The notes under the pieces were generated by a model. That model saw nothing but the letters and a program-made list of their open reading frames with translations. It ran no database searches and was not told where the DNA came from. Positions 10,143 through 25,392 of a DNA stretch of 64,000 nt are shown piece by piece. Origin of the DNA: Oopsacas minuta (taxonomy: Eukaryota > Porifera > Hexactinellida > Lyssacinosida > Leucopsacidae); contig JAKMXF010000288.1 in the NCBI GenBank assembly GCA_024704765.1, positions 186,001 to 250,000 of the forward strand, read 5' to 3'. The translations under genes and the position numbers were made by a program. The first letter of the stretch is position 1. Each line of letters opens with the position of its first letter.

Positions 10143-11242
10143 AATTAATAGAAAATGTTGTGAATATAATTCTAAGTTGAATGAAATTTCTAGTTACAAA
10201 AGAACGAAATTTCTACTATTTATAGGGAAGAGGCAACCAAGGCCTACTATAAAGGAAAATCAACAGGGCAGAAATGGAATTCCAAAGTGGATAATACTGG
10301 TTGCTAACGTGCAAATGTGACAAATAGATGTATGACATAAACATTCCATTTGATGGATAATAAGTAATCATGATGTTGTATTGGTGCATAGCTTTGTATT
10401 AGTAACAGATATACAGCATTGTTATGCAATAGATATGGATGAAGTATGTGTCATGTGTCATGTTGGTTAATGGGAATATTATAGAAAGTGTGAAAATATG
10501 AATATGACACACGAATGATTCAAAATTAATTTGTCTGGACACAATTCAGAAATTCGGATATTATCTACATCTCAATGAAGACGAAAAAGATTTATGTGAC
10601 AGCAGAAAGAGCTGTGATAAATTGTTCAAAAAGCGAGAATTTTGCGGATTCCGTATTAAGTAACGTTTGAACAGCCTCTAAGAGTGTGCTTAATAATCCT
10701 AGACACAAAGAATATTCTCCTTTTTGATTAAAATAGAAATTTTGATGCACTAGTAAACAAGAAATATGAGAATTGCAGAAAATGCTGGGTTCAGTGCATT
10801 TCGTAATTATATTCTAATACCTAGAGTCATAGACTTAGACTCTGAGGGGCGGTGAACTTCTAACAACTTGAATGATCCATGGAGGAAGAGGGCTCACACA
10901 TATACTTTGTGTTAGCTCTATGGGGATGTAACCAAGTCAGAGGCGAGCTCAAGCCTCCTTGCCCCCCGGGTTGTGCGGCTATGGACACTCTAGCCGGATA
11001 CAGAAAAGCTGGTTGGATACGATGAACTTTAGATGGCTCAAAATTAATGACCTATTTTATATGATAAACACTATCTTACTCACTTTGCATAACACAAACA
11101 CAAAAATATGAAAAGATACAAAATGATAATCAATAAATATGAAATCAGAAAATAAACAAACACCTTGTATAAATAAATATATTTACAATATGTATAATCG
11201 ATATGATACACCTTTTCACACGTAGCTAACCACACTCCCTTA
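10143..11242. other. Intergenic with a GC-richer patch
   Basis: No gene was recognised. About 10840-11035 is clearly richer in G and C than its surroundings (for example 'gaggcgagctcaagcctcct' and 'gccccccgggttgtgcggct'). It has no ORF and no terminal repeats I could find. It could be a SINE or other retro-insert. Confidence 0.4.
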
Positions 11243-14200
11243 CTAACTATCTCCCCATTCATCATCATCAACACCTTCCATTAAGTCCTGTTTCAACGGT
11301 TTATGTTCTAACACCTGCATTCTTTGTATCATACCATCTACTAATTCCTTCTCATGGTCAGCAGCTGATCGATAATCCTGAAAGGTTGATTTTGCCAATT
11401 TATTGGTGGAGGTTTTTGCCGGGGCTTTGCTGAGTGGGGTCATTCCGTCCGGTTGTAATGATACCGTACGGAGCTCCGGCTTTTTGCCGGATAACCATTC
11501 CTCCGCGGTTAAGACTGGTTCCCAAGTCGGCTGGGTGGGCGGGAACAAATCATCCTGGAAGAACTCGTTACGCACACGCGGCACTTTAAACCCGAATAGT
11601 TCCAAAGAAGATTGCGTGAGTCTAACCCCTCTAACAACCTCGCTATCTCTCACCTGACAAGCTACTTTAGGGAAGAAATATAATTCCTGACTCTGTGACG
11701 GTAACGAAAGAGCTGACAGAGCAAAGAAGTAAGGATGATCACTTGGGAGGTATTCATACACAAAAACAGATGATTCACCACGTGTTGTGAAGAATAATAG
11801 ATTTGTATCAGAATCGAAATGAGGAATAAGTAGAGATGGTGATGAAACATTTGTAATGGAAATTACACTGAGTATTGCGTCAGAACCTGTTTTTAAGGTG
11901 TCAAAAAGATGGAAAACTTTCGTACCAGTTTTCTCGAAGCCACTTATCAAAATTCGTGTTTGAGACAGCCAAATGACACGACCCGCTTTCCCACTAGAAG
12001 GTCCGGTCGCTTGCCAAACAGGATCAGGCCCTTGTAATGGGGAATATACACATACGATAGAATCTTTATTGAACACAGCTAACTGACAACCATCTGGACT
12101 CCAGGATAAACTAATGATCGGGGCAGCAGACGAATTTAACGTAATTTTAACCTCACAGGATATTAAATCCCAGATCAACAGCTGAGGGTAATAATCAGCT
12201 GACGCGATTAGCGATGAAGCTAGCGGATGAAATGTTAGACTAGAAATCCTATCTTTATGTTTTTCAAATCTTGTATGAGAGAATTCCCCAGATTCCATGT
12301 TATCAGGTGTTACATTCCAGATCCTAACTCTACAGTCTTCGCTAGCAACTATTAATCTACTCGGATCAAACCTATCCCATACAATATCTGATATGTTACT
12401 AGTGTTTTCTAGAGTGACAGCATTTAATAGCCTACCTGAGTTCTGGATCGGGATCAGAGCTATCTGACCTCCTGCTCCTTGAAGGGGTACTGCTGCTATT
12501 CCTGTTAATACCTCTTTGTTACTGTCTAGTGATAAGCTTGGAGGAGATAGAGCTACCTGTAAGAGTAAGCACAGTAAACTCTAGGTATAATGAAGTGCTT
12601 GGGACGCCGGTTTCATTTCGTTGTGAGTAAAAGCAAAGAGTTTCAAGCTATTAGGGCACTCCGTTATAACAGGAGTTTACTGTTATTATTAAACTGAAAA
12701 TTTGCCAATTTACACATCAACGATGTGTGTAATTCATATTATTACTTGCATTCCCAATGTGCTTTTTGTTGCTATGAAGCTTTGAGCTCCCATTGGCAGA
12801 ATTTTCGAAGGAATTCTCGCCGTAAAATACAGTAATAGGATCACTAAGGGACCAGACAATACAGAGTTTAGACCTGTTGGAATTTCCTTACGTATCTTAT
12901 CCCTATAAGAATTAGTTAACAAACCTGTATCATATGTCCATCAATAGGAATACTCTTACATAGAGTAGGAATACCAAATATGAATGTATTCTTATGAGCT
13001 AGTTTTCCTTCTAAATGCTTAAACGGAGTATTCCGTATTCCTGGTATAACTTTAACCGGTTTCACAGGTATCACTTCCTCAATTGGTTCTGGTACTGGTT
13101 CGGTATCTGGTTTATTCAGTTCCGATTCTAATTTCGCAGCTGCTCGCGCGATTTTCTGCGGGTCGAGTGTAGTTAGTTTCGGGCGTCGGTTAAAACCGTT
13201 AATCCATTCTTCCGCGGTCATACCGGGATCACTTCCAAATGTGTCCGGATATAAATCAGCATGGAAGTCCATATATGATTTACGTGTAACACTAATTGAG
13301 ATAGGAATGACGTCACGCTTTGTTAGTTGCAGTATTCGATCTATTTCACATTTCATAACATCTACGGCTCTTTTGGGTATCAAACAAATAGATTTCGTCT
13401 CTGTTTTACCGTGATAACTGGTGCCGGGTATCAGGTAAGGGGAGGCGTCAATGAACTCGAGACAGTGGATGAAAACCTCACCTCTTTGTCCGAGGAATAA
13501 TAAATTAGTGTCTGTGTCGAATAGCATCGAAATTGTCCGGTTTGAAACGCCAAACGTCATACTATTGAGCTTCTTGCATGCACGTAAGTCCCATATGGAT
13601 ATTTCTCTGTCTCTTGATTGGTTGAGTGAGGATACGACTAGCTTTTCTGATGGTAAACATTGGATCTGAAAAGTATAAATAGAAAAAATTATTTATTTAC
13701 GAATTATTAATGGCCAAAATTTGAACTTTTCAAGCAATTAAACAATGGAAAATATCCAAAATAACTTTCTTAAAATAATAAGCAAATTAATATTTAATAT
13801 AGTTTTAATAAAATGAAACTTTTCTTCATATTTATAGCTGAGAAAGTTTGGATACAGTGAGTGCCTAACATAGAATTTTGCCGATTTTAGCTAGAAAACA
13901 CACAAATGACTCATAGGATAATAGTGTAGTTAACCACTTAATAGCAAATTGTGTGAGTAGATTAAATATAAATATGTTATGCAAGATGTAATCAAATTTT
14001 TAAGAAATATAGCTATAACTAGAAATACAGGTGCATATAATGTGCTATATTAATCTTGATGTGATTGTGTAACTGCCCACAGCTACCACATATTTATCCA
14101 GAGACATACAGATGTAATTATTGTGCATTAGGTTGGTTAATTCAGTAAAGAACCTCAATGAAATATAAATATTCTTTGCAAGTAGTTGTAAGGTAGAATG

Positions 14201-15357
14201 TTACATAGAACCAACATTATACTGGCTAATATACGAGTACAGTAGACACTAATATAATCACACTATTTGTAGCTCTGGACAGTATGCAACTATGTATACA
14301 TTATAAATAGGAATCACACGCACCACTCCAGGTATTGCACATCACATGAGATATTGAGAAATGACGTATGCATCCACAGTATAGAAATAACATGCAAACA
14401 GGATTCCGAAAATACTTCAAAAAGTGAAACAAAATTCTAATTCTACAAATTATAAACTCAATTACCTGGAATTCTTTTCCAACAGGGTAAGTAGCTACAT
14501 CTACAACAGATCCCTCTTTAGCTCTAGGATCCACACACCTGACTACTCTATCCTTACCAACAATACCAAGAGTCCGTCCTTCTACTTCCCAACTCATAGA
14601 CTGTATCAGATCACCGCTAACATCTTCAGAGAATAAGCTCTGTAGAGTTGTGACGTCATAAATATTCAGCTGTTTACTATTGCATGATGCTATTATGTTA
14701 TCTGCTAACGGATTGAAACTAACAGCTTCAATACGGGATGGACAGGATAGAGTAGACTGGAGAGTAGCTGATCCTCCTGATCCAATTCTCCATAACTTTA
14801 TCTATAGTGAAATTGGGTGGTTAAATATGGTGTCATTTATGAAATAAAATAGACAACTTGGAAAGCGGATAGCTGAGAAACCAATTCACCAATCGACTAG
14901 CTCAAAAAAGCATGTACAGTCAATCCCGCTTTATATCGAATCTCAAGGGATTACGACAATTCCTTCGATATTAGCAGGCATTTCGATGTTTCCCTAGTTC
15001 GATATAACTGGAGTTGACTATAATTACCACATCCTCAAATACCTGTTTATCCTCTCCAGCGGTTGCTAAGATATCCTCAAAGAATGGAGAGAATTCCATA
15101 TCAGTGATATTAGCAGAATGAGCATGTAGTAGAGGATAAGGAGGCTGTAGTCTCCCTACAGTACTCAGAGGGTACAGTGCTATAGTACCAGGGGACTCCC
15201 AACAGAATGTCATGTGACTGATACTAGCTGCTATCCCACGTCCTAGAGAATTGAAATCGTTTGGAGCTAGAATGTCCTGCAGCCAAAATTCTCGCTTCGG
15301 AGCCTGCCCGAAAGCATTTTTGTATATCGATTGGTTCTTGAAACGACTGGCTGCCAT
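11243..15357 (-). CDS. CORO7: Coronin-7 (tandem coronin, POD-1 type)
   Basis: Coronin-7 proteins have two WD40 coronin cores and act in actin regulation and Golgi trafficking. Four exons (15357-15043, 14801-14466, 13665-12925, 12556-11243), all phase 0, give 901 residues, near the roughly 925 of vertebrate CORO7. The first core starts RFKNQSIYKNAFGQAPKREFW and ends with the coronin signature DLYPDTFGSDPGMTAEEWINGF. The second ends DDLFPPTQPTWEPVLTAEEWLSG. The C-terminus is the short acidic tail DDDEWGDS, which in this family replaces the coiled coil of other coronins. Introns 1 and 3 each contain a CAGT-ended element. The gene starts 515 bp from a divergent hydrolase gene. Confidence 0.95.
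12571..12682. repeat. Family A-like MITE in CORO7 intron 3
   Basis: Left ACAGTAAACTCTAGGTATAA and right TTATAACAGGAGTTTACTGT form a terminal inverted repeat around a short core. It is in the 368-bp intron between CORO7 exons 3 and 4. Confidence 0.65.
14915..15022. repeat. Family A MITE in CORO7 intron 1
   Basis: TA-flanked. Left CAGTCAATCCCGCTTTATATC, right TTCGATATAACTGGAGTTGAC. It makes up nearly half of the 241-bp intron. Confidence 0.75.
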
Positions 15358-15872
15358 TCTTGATATTATCTAAGTTATGAGGCTGATAGATGGACTTTGC
15401 GTATGAGCAAGGAACTCGCAAAATAAAAGGCGAACTCCACTGTAGCAGTATCAAATACTTGAAAAAATATTGGAAAAATACTTACTTACCAATCCAATTT
15501 TCCCAGCATTTAGATTACAAAATCCCGGATATCATGTTATCACCCCCAATTACAACCGAAAATATCCAGAAATATAGAAAAAAATTCCAAATTTCCCCTG
15601 AATAGTCGATATTAAATGAAAACCCCGGGATAACCAGGAATCTCGGGAGGATACCTACATACATACAATAGTAGATCTTGTTATACTAACACAACTGGAC
15701 CGTATAAAGTTGTGAGTTTGAGAGTGTACAAGAATTTAATCTCATTAAGACAATCAGTGAACCTGATATCCTACCAGACAAATATCTATACAGATACAGA
15801 CACCATAAATACAATAAAACACATTCAGTAAGCCTATAATACAATCCAATAGGAGAACAAACAACGAGCAAA
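15358..15872. promoter_or_regulatory. Divergent intergenic region between CORO7 and hydrolase gene
   Basis: The two genes are transcribed away from each other, so this 515-bp stretch should contain both promoters. I saw no clear TATA box or repeat element in it. The call is positional only. Confidence 0.35.
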
Positions 15873-17441
15873 ATGGCAGAATTAAACGGATTCGAGATAG
15901 GACTAATCCTATTGTTGTTATTCATAACAACCTATAATTGTATTATTCTACCTCCGAAGCATACAGGGACAAATCAAGCACTGATATTCATACAAGGAGC
16001 AAATCTACCAGCTGATAAATACACTGATCTATTAAAGGAAGTACAGAGTAGGGCTACATCCGCGTTATGGATCGCGATACCTGAATTTACGTTAAATATG
16101 CCCAATCCTTTAGAAATACAAGAGAAAATAGAAAATATGAAAGAGGAGATAGCAAAACATGTGAAAGTAGAGAAATACTTCTACGCAGGACATAGTTTGG
16201 GCGGGTATATGCTCTCCGAGTTTGTGAGGAAAAATTCTAAAGACTTATCAGCTATTATTCTAATGGGATCGTTCCTAACAAGGGATGTGACGAGGTTAAG
16301 CTGGCCTGATGGTGAGTATATTATCGATTACCCTGTCAATGTTTTGACTGTTGGAGGGGAACTTGATGGTATGTGTCGTGTAACACGAATGGCAGAAGCA
16401 TATTACAAACAGCAAGTTAATGTCAAAATGGCAAAACAGAAGGACAAATTCCCTCTGGTAATTATTGGGGGAATAAATCATGCGCAATACTTCTCTGGGG
16501 AACCGAATTCTTTCATACAAAAGAATGATTTGAAATCAGAGATAACTAAATTAGATGGCTTTAATATTATTTCACAGGTGATAGTGGAATACATTGAGAA
16601 CTACGAGGATCTGGATAGTTCACAAATACTTAAGACATTACGTGAATGGACAGAAGAATTTATAGCCCCGTTAATCACAGCATTTCATATGGAAGGTTAT
16701 TACCAATTCAAACCTGCATGCTATAACAAATCACTTGAAAACGCGAATATTAACACATGTGGTCATGGGTCTCCTTGGTCCAATAGGGGGCAGATTATAA
16801 TGGGCGGGCTGAATGCCACAAAATTGCGGAATGTATCACTTCAAAATGATGATAATTTCCATCGCGTGTACACAGTAACACCCGTTCACCTGCCTATAGT
16901 TAACAACACATGTTCTGGAGATATACCGTGTATTCTACATAGCATAACTGTATCAGAAAATTACTATGAGAGATTTGATAATGTATTAGACACGGGTTTC
17001 TATGCTGAATCAGCTCTTGAAATAAAATGCAAAATGTCCTCTCGGCAGAGAATTTGGGAGAAAGCTGGGTTGAAAGATGTGAATTTCAATAAAACAGATT
17101 TGGGGGATATTTGTAAAGCTATTAATCAAGTTTCACTCGATTACAGCAAGAGTATTACTGCAAAACGGACACTGGCCCGATATAATATCAAAGGGGTACC
17201 ATTCGTTATGGGGCCAGATTTAGGCCCTTATAACGAGGGACCATTATGGATATGGCATTATATGAACTATAAAGCTGTTAATAGGGACGGTAAGAATGAA
17301 ATATTTGTACAATCTCCTATGATGAGGACATCTACTGATTATCCGATAGCATCAGCTAGAGGATTCCATTACTGCAAGCTATTGAGTCCTGCTAGAGTAT
17401 TGGAGCATATCTATATTGATAGTTTAAGAACTGAGGACTAG
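15873..17441 (+). CDS. Secreted or membrane-anchored alpha/beta hydrolase
   Basis: A 522-residue intronless frame. Residues 8-25 (IGLILLLLFITTYNC) are a signal peptide or N-terminal anchor. The N-terminal half is an alpha/beta-hydrolase: a strand/oxyanion region (ALIFIQGANLPADKY), the nucleophile elbow GHSLGG with Ser108, a likely acid Asp165 in VGGELDG, and His203 in GGINHAQYF. The order and spacing suit a working Ser-Asp-His triad. The C-terminal half (from about 250) is unlike common lipases. It has several Cys and N-glycosylation-type sites (NKS, NAT, NVS, NNT) and no domain I can name. The substrate is unknown; lipase or esterase is only a fold-based guess. Diverges from CORO7. Confidence 0.75.
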   Translation: MAELNGFEIGLILLLLFITTYNCIILPPKHTGTNQALIFIQGANLPADKYTDLLKEVQSRATSALWIAIPEFTLNMPNPLEIQEKIENMKEEIAKHVKVEKYFYAGHSLGGYMLSEFVRKNSKDLSAIILMGSFLTRDVTRLSWPDGEYIIDYPVNVLTVGGELDGMCRVTRMAEAYYKQQVNVKMAKQKDKFPLVIIGGINHAQYFSGEPNSFIQKNDLKSEITKLDGFNIISQVIVEYIENYEDLDSSQILKTLREWTEEFIAPLITAFHMEGYYQFKPACYNKSLENANINTCGHGSPWSNRGQIIMGGLNATKLRNVSLQNDDNFHRVYTVTPVHLPIVNNTCSGDIPCILHSITVSENYYERFDNVLDTGFYAESALEIKCKMSSRQRIWEKAGLKDVNFNKTDLGDICKAINQVSLDYSKSITAKRTLARYNIKGVPFVMGPDLGPYNEGPLWIWHYMNYKAVNRDGKNEIFVQSPMMRTSTDYPIASARGFHYCKLLSPARVLEHIYIDSLRTED

Positions 17442-17568
17442 CAGTTCTATACTTCTATGCTGTACATATCATTTAGTTAGGGAATTATATCGTTCGTTAA
17501 TTATTGGAGAGTTGATTATTTTTCATATTTACTATGATTCGCGAAAAATGACATAGAATTAGAAAATA

Positions 17569-17697
17569 TACGTTAGAACCTCGTTAATACGTACGCCAAG
17601 GGACCGTCGAGATTTGTACTCCTTAACCGGAGTAAAAACAATTGAATATCCATTGTACGGACTAAAATTGTGTTCGTATTAACGAGGTTTCACTGTA
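17569..17697. repeat. Family B MITE
   Basis: Ends are complementary: left GTTAGAACCTCGTTAATACG, right CGTATTAACGAGGTTTCACTG plus TA. The 129-bp element lies between the hydrolase and GPI 3' ends. Other copies are near 34066, 42595 and 43306. Confidence 0.8.
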
Positions 17698-17950
17698 TTC
17701 ACCATTCAAAAATGCTGAAAAGTGACAAACCAGTCTTGAGACCCGGCCCCATGAGACCGGAAATATCCCCCAGGAAATCCATCAGACTATATTCACAATA
17801 ATAACATAATTGTACATCAATCTCTCAAACAAAAACAGGTCCCTATCCAATCCAACAAAAGCCATAATCTACAAACTTCGCAATAAACTAAAACCTACGA
17901 AATATATATAAGAAAGGCTAAATCTTTTTAGAACAAACAAGAGTAGCTAA

Positions 17951-20649
<2,699 letters not shown>

Positions 20650-20696
20650 TCTAAGCAGTATATAAACTTAAATAAAAATAATATAACTACGCAATA

Positions 20697-20858
20697 TAGT
20701 GTAACCTCCACACACGCAAACGGGGAACTTCTGAAAACGGAGTGAAAAAAATAGAGCGCTTCTAATCCCATATAAATGGACTTCCACTAACGGGGGTAAC
20801 GAGGTGACGTTTTCGGCGTCGCTGGACCTGTCACCCCGATTGTTGAAATTCCACTGTA
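20697..20858. repeat. Family D MITE upstream of GPI
   Basis: Left AGTGTAACCTCCACACACGC and right GTTGAAATTCCACTG plus TA. It has the family words 'aacggggaacttctgaaaac' and 'gttttcggcgtcgctgg'. It lies about 50 bp upstream of the GPI start codon. Confidence 0.7.
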
Positions 20859-21307
20859 TCTAGCTTGTAGATTATTATTACGAATTGAAAATTGAAACTA
20901 AAAAAAACGGAGGCGGGGCTGCTGTCCTTTGTAGAGAAGTTTAGCGCTTTTCTGAGCATCATAGATATTTTATAGTATAGTAGGCATGTGTATATGTATA
21001 TTATGGATACTGGAGAATAGTCCTATATCGAATTTCCCTTATAATCAATCTTGAATAACCAATTAGCCGTGTTTATGAAGTACTGGAATTGTATTATCCA
21101 GGATTATGGCATACTGGGCCGTCCCTAGGAGGAACAAGGGCAGGTACCAATAGTATAATACTGTAACTACCCAGATGTAATAAAATAACAACAGAACAAT
21201 CAAATGATAGAATAACAACAGAATTACACATTCGAAACAATCAAGGAATAGTCTCGAATTATTGTGTGTGAAAATTGAGATTAATCATATACAAATATTT
21301 TAAAGTG

Positions 21308-23979
21308 TTAAACCAATATATCACCATCCTCATCAGTAACTACACGTGATAATTGTGAAGAATTTACCAAAGATTCGATTTCAGATCGATCCAACTTGGG
21401 AGTATCTAAATCAGTGGCTGAGTATATGTATGTATCGATGAGACCCTGAAATACACTGAGGTTTCCTTGGAAACAAGGGGAATTTGAATTTGGTTCAAAT
21501 ATTAGCGGACAAAGCAAGCGCGTACCGTCACGGGATGACCGCCGTTCCGTGGCCTTGGCCCCCAAACGGGTCGAACCTTTCTTCTTAACTTTGTGGCTGG
21601 GCGGGGAAATATGTACGAAATTTTTAGTTTTTGATTTATCGAGTTTATGCTGCGCGCAGTGAGGGCCTATAACTTTCATAAACTCTTCCTTGACAACCGA
21701 TCTCAAATGAGCTTTGCTCTTCGGAATGTTAAGTATTTCAGCTAACGTACTTCCCGTGAAACTATCTTCTAGCATCATAAAAGCCCCGTTAATCCCAGAT
21801 CTCTTAAACTCATCCATACCTCGCATCCTAAGGGTCAGAGCTATCCATTCGCCTACATGAGGACACGACCAGTATAAACAGTTATCTTGGAGCTCACGAC
21901 TGTCTAGGTAGTTTGGGGAAAATGATGTTAAACGTAACGCTTTTATAGCTGATTTCAAACTCAATTGGTAGAACGGTTCTTCTACCTTGAGGAGAAGTAA
22001 ATCATCAAACGTAAGCATGTATAGCATACGACCGTCAACACGTGCTTGTTCGAAAATAGGACATATCTCTGTTAACCCATTCATTTCTAGCCAATTAAGG
22101 ACCCATTTATAGTTGAGGTCGGTGAGGACTGTTGTTCCGTATTTTAAGGTCTCTTCTAAGGCTAGTTCTAACTTCTTTTTGTGGAGAGGATGAGAGAGGG
22201 AGAGAACTTTCTCTAATTTACCTAGATTGAATTAAGAATAAATAAACAAATGGATGAATGGATAAATGCAAAAGAAGAAACAAACAAACAAACAAACAAA
22301 CAAACAAACAAATACTCACCATCAATAACTAACTTCAACAGAGTACAGCTATTAATTCTTTCATTCAAGATCTTCTGACAATATTCTTCTAATCCCAGAG
22401 CTACAAACCATTCCTGTAGTGCTATTATATCTTTAGATAAGAACTCTCTTCTATGAGTTTGATCCATAACTAATAAAGGAGGAGTAGAACCGAGAATAAC
22501 TACCTTCTCTCCTTGTTGCCCTTTCTTTAATTTAGTTCCTATCGCTTTTGTGAATTTCCGCAAACTCCCTCTCCTCTTAAAAATGGGGGGTTGGTCTTCA
22601 AGAGATAGCCATGGTTCTGGGGTACATGCTTTGTGCCTGTGTTGTCTATCGTCTGTGTGAAAATCACGAGTACTCTCATGTGACAATAGCCCCATAGATT
22701 CTACACGCATAAACGCTTCTCTTGATATAGGAATACTATGCTTATAATGGTTAGAATCTTCTAAGTCTGACAGGTATCCAGGAGTTGTATTTCCTGCTGG
22801 AGTAGTAGAAGCCCTGTCTCTGGAGTAACGAGGTAGTGTAGTACTGAGGTATGAACTACTAGGTAGAGATTTGGTCCTTGCTTGAGGAGTATATTCATTA
22901 ATAGCAGATGCTGAGGTTGTGGTAGAAGGGTAGTCTGAATCTGTTTGTGGTATATGAGGTACACTTGTAGATAACTAAAGGGGAAGCTCGTGAATACGGA
23001 AAACAGAGGACAATCGATATTCCGTCCTTCTTATCATGGATTAATCGTATAAAAGAGATGGAAGTTCGATATAACTGGAATTGACAGTATCTAACAACTT
23101 ACAGTAGATTCCCGTTTATTAGATACAGGTATTAGACCTGTCTCACTTGTAGTCTGACTGATGTGTCCTGAAGCAGAGAGGTGTGTCCTGGGTGTAGAGA
23201 GAGGAGAGAGAGGTGTACCTGTGATCAATTCACACTGTTTGTCTTCTGGAATAAATTTAAGTAACCATTGGACTAACATACGAGCTGTGTCTTCTGGGAT
23301 CTAAAAGAGATAGAGATAGCCGTTATAAGACATACAGGATATAAGCACCATCCTCTGGAAATTGTTTCTCATGTATTTCCTGGTATTTTATGGTGGTTAT
23401 AAGAACATAAGAGCAGACTGTTAACATCTGTTAGCTGTTCAGATAACGGAGTAATGCCAATTGAATAACAATGGTAGGGACCTGATTTGTGTAAATATTC
23501 GTTCGTCTTATTCGTATTAACGTGGTTCCACTATATACTATACATTCCTCTGTTGTCAGGGAGAATTTTCGTTGCTATCGAGTGAATTCCTTCAGTTTAT
23601 GATACAGAAATTCCTCAATTCTACTATAACTCACATTAGTATCGCTAGAGCTTTCATGTTCATTATCTGATAGAAGAACAGATAACTCCTGACATAGCGA
23701 TCTAATCTGATCTCCTCTCTCATACACTTCAGGGAGATCATTGATTATGAGTGAATCTTCGAATTCTTGAATTTCCGGTGGTAACACCAGTCCATTGCGA
23801 TTCCTCTCAAAAGCTAATAATTGAGAGACTTGACTTATTGCTAATTCTATATTATCTAAGGTGACAAAATCTTCTATATTCTCTACAGAGTCTATACCAT
23901 CTAATGAGTTTAGTGACGTATCACTGTTATCTGATGCTAGTCCGTTATATAATCTCTCTTCTGATGGTGAATCTGTCAT
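21308..23979 (-). CDS. PPFIBP1: Liprin-beta (three SAM domains, short form)
   Basis: Liprins are scaffolds of cell-matrix and synaptic adhesion sites. Four exons (23979-23635, 23300-23103, 22974-22320, 22221-21308) splice in frame to 703 residues. SAM1 runs from FLSKDIIALQEWFVALGLEEY through exon 4's HPLHKKKLELALEE; SAM2 is NYKWVLNWLEMNGLTEICPIF with EQARVDGRMLYMLTFDDLLLLKV; SAM3 is HVGEWIALTLRMRGMDEFKRSG followed by LAEILNIPKSKAHLRSVV. The tail DLDTPKLDRSEIESL resembles the liprin-beta C-terminus. Exon 2 (IPEDTARMLVQWLLKFIPEDK) matches the short N-terminal block of liprin-beta. The long coiled coil of vertebrate liprin-beta (about 1000 residues in all) is missing, replaced by a Ser/Thr/Pro-rich linker. 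Whether it is orthologous to PPFIBP1 or PPFIBP2 cannot be told. Confidence 0.88.
22273..22316. repeat. (CAAA)n microsatellite next to a splice donor
   Basis: About eight CAAA units in liprin-beta intron 3, starting only a few bases after the exon 3 donor at 22319. Similar short runs are at 34339-34373, 38209-38223 and, as TTTGT units, 63564-63606. Confidence 0.85.
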
Positions 23980-24057
23980 TTCTAACAAATTTATTATATC
24001 TACCTATTTTAAGCTTTGTTGTATTGTTAGATTGTTTGTCTGTTCGTTTGTTATTCG

Positions 24058-24147
24058 TACAGCCAACCTCCGTTATATTGAAGTCTAAAATTGTACAAAT
24101 ATGGCCACAACTCCAAACCAAAAGCTTCGATATACTGGGAGTTCTTG
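24058..24147. repeat. Family A MITE, shortened
   Basis: Left TA-CAGCCAACCTCCGTTATATT, core 'gtacaaatatggccacaac', right 'cttcgatatactgggagttc'. The right terminal bases are lost. Confidence 0.6.
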
Positions 24148-25011
24148 TTTCTTCTATAAATTCTAGAGTTCTGACTTTTGTTAGCAAAGATACAAGGCAT
24201 AGAGTTATATAAATGAATGAATGGGGTTAGTTTAGGTCTGTCTATGCATTTGTGGCAAAGATATAAGTTGTCCAGAAATTCCACAAATAGTTAGGCCAGG
24301 TCAAACATAAGTGGTAAGCCCTATGAAAATACTTTCTTCACAAAAATATATATACATACTTTGGAATGTTCTCATAAGGGCGAAATGATATATGATCATT
24401 CGAAATATTAAGTCTCCTGTATAGAGTATTTATGGTTGGACGAATTGTCTCGAGACACAACTTTTCGGGAAGAGGACACTCTAACCTCCATTTTTGCGAT
24501 TTTCGACCACATTAAACAGACCTATAGTCCCCGAGATATGGCTATACAAAGTGACTGAGCCACAAGCAACTTTGGCAAATTACGGGAATATACGAACAAC
24601 ATGAGCACTTTTTGAATAGAATAGATTTAGTCCTTTGATTGAGCAATAAATATGTAAGTAATATAGAATATAATTAAGAAACGGAAAATTCTAATAATTA
24701 CTTAATAATCATATTTGTTACCTATCTGAGCCACAAATTACACGCTTAATAAACTACGGAATTGATTTAATATATTTATACGGGCGAATATAGGCTGACA
24801 GTTTAATTTTAGTTTGAATGGAAGTTTGTCACATTTAATTGTGAAGACGGACTGTATGTGATTGTATATTAACGAATACATAAATTGGTAAACTTGGCTA
24901 CTGGAAATATATGGAATATTCTGTTTGGTGGGTTAATTACTAGAATTACTGGTTTATTATTATTAGATGGATTTCTATAGAGGAAGAAGAAATTTGTTGG
25001 TACTGTAGTTA

Positions 25012-25392
25012 ATGAATGGCGGACACTTTGTCGCCGGACATTTAGTCGGGATATTAATCGATAATAAGTGTATTAAAATTGACGGTTGTGTGCTATCCCT
25101 CTTAAATAGGAGAGAGTTTCTCTATTGTCATAATTTGCTACTAGACTTAAAATTCAGCTTCTCCACCTTGAATAAAGCGACGCTAGATAATCCTGTCAAA
25201 ATCCATTTTCTAGCATCTTCTAAGTCAGTTCTAAATACTCAAGCCAACTCACAGCCTTCAGATCCTTCCACAATCACATCAAAAATCTTCACTGCTATCC
25301 ACTTAGTCTACTCAAGTGCTCAGCTTCTCCACCTTGCCCGGCGACGAAATGTCCGATTACCGTATTTAATATATTGTCTCGAATCGGACTGA
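25012..25392. repeat. Possible transposon with GGACATTTxGTCG inverted ends
   Basis: Left part reads CACTTTGTCGCCGGACATTT-AGTCGGGATATTAAT. Right part, complemented, reads TAATCGGACATTTCGTCGCCGGG after an AT-rich stretch. The shared word CGGACATTTxGTCG in opposite orientation about 350 bp apart suggests a terminal inverted repeat. A 126-codon plus-strand frame in between has no recognisable domain and is probably not a gene. Confidence 0.4.

Noticed and set aside
25012-25392. 126-codon plus-strand frame as a gene
   Set aside because: No domain or coding pattern; it lies between candidate inverted repeats and is better explained as repeat DNA.
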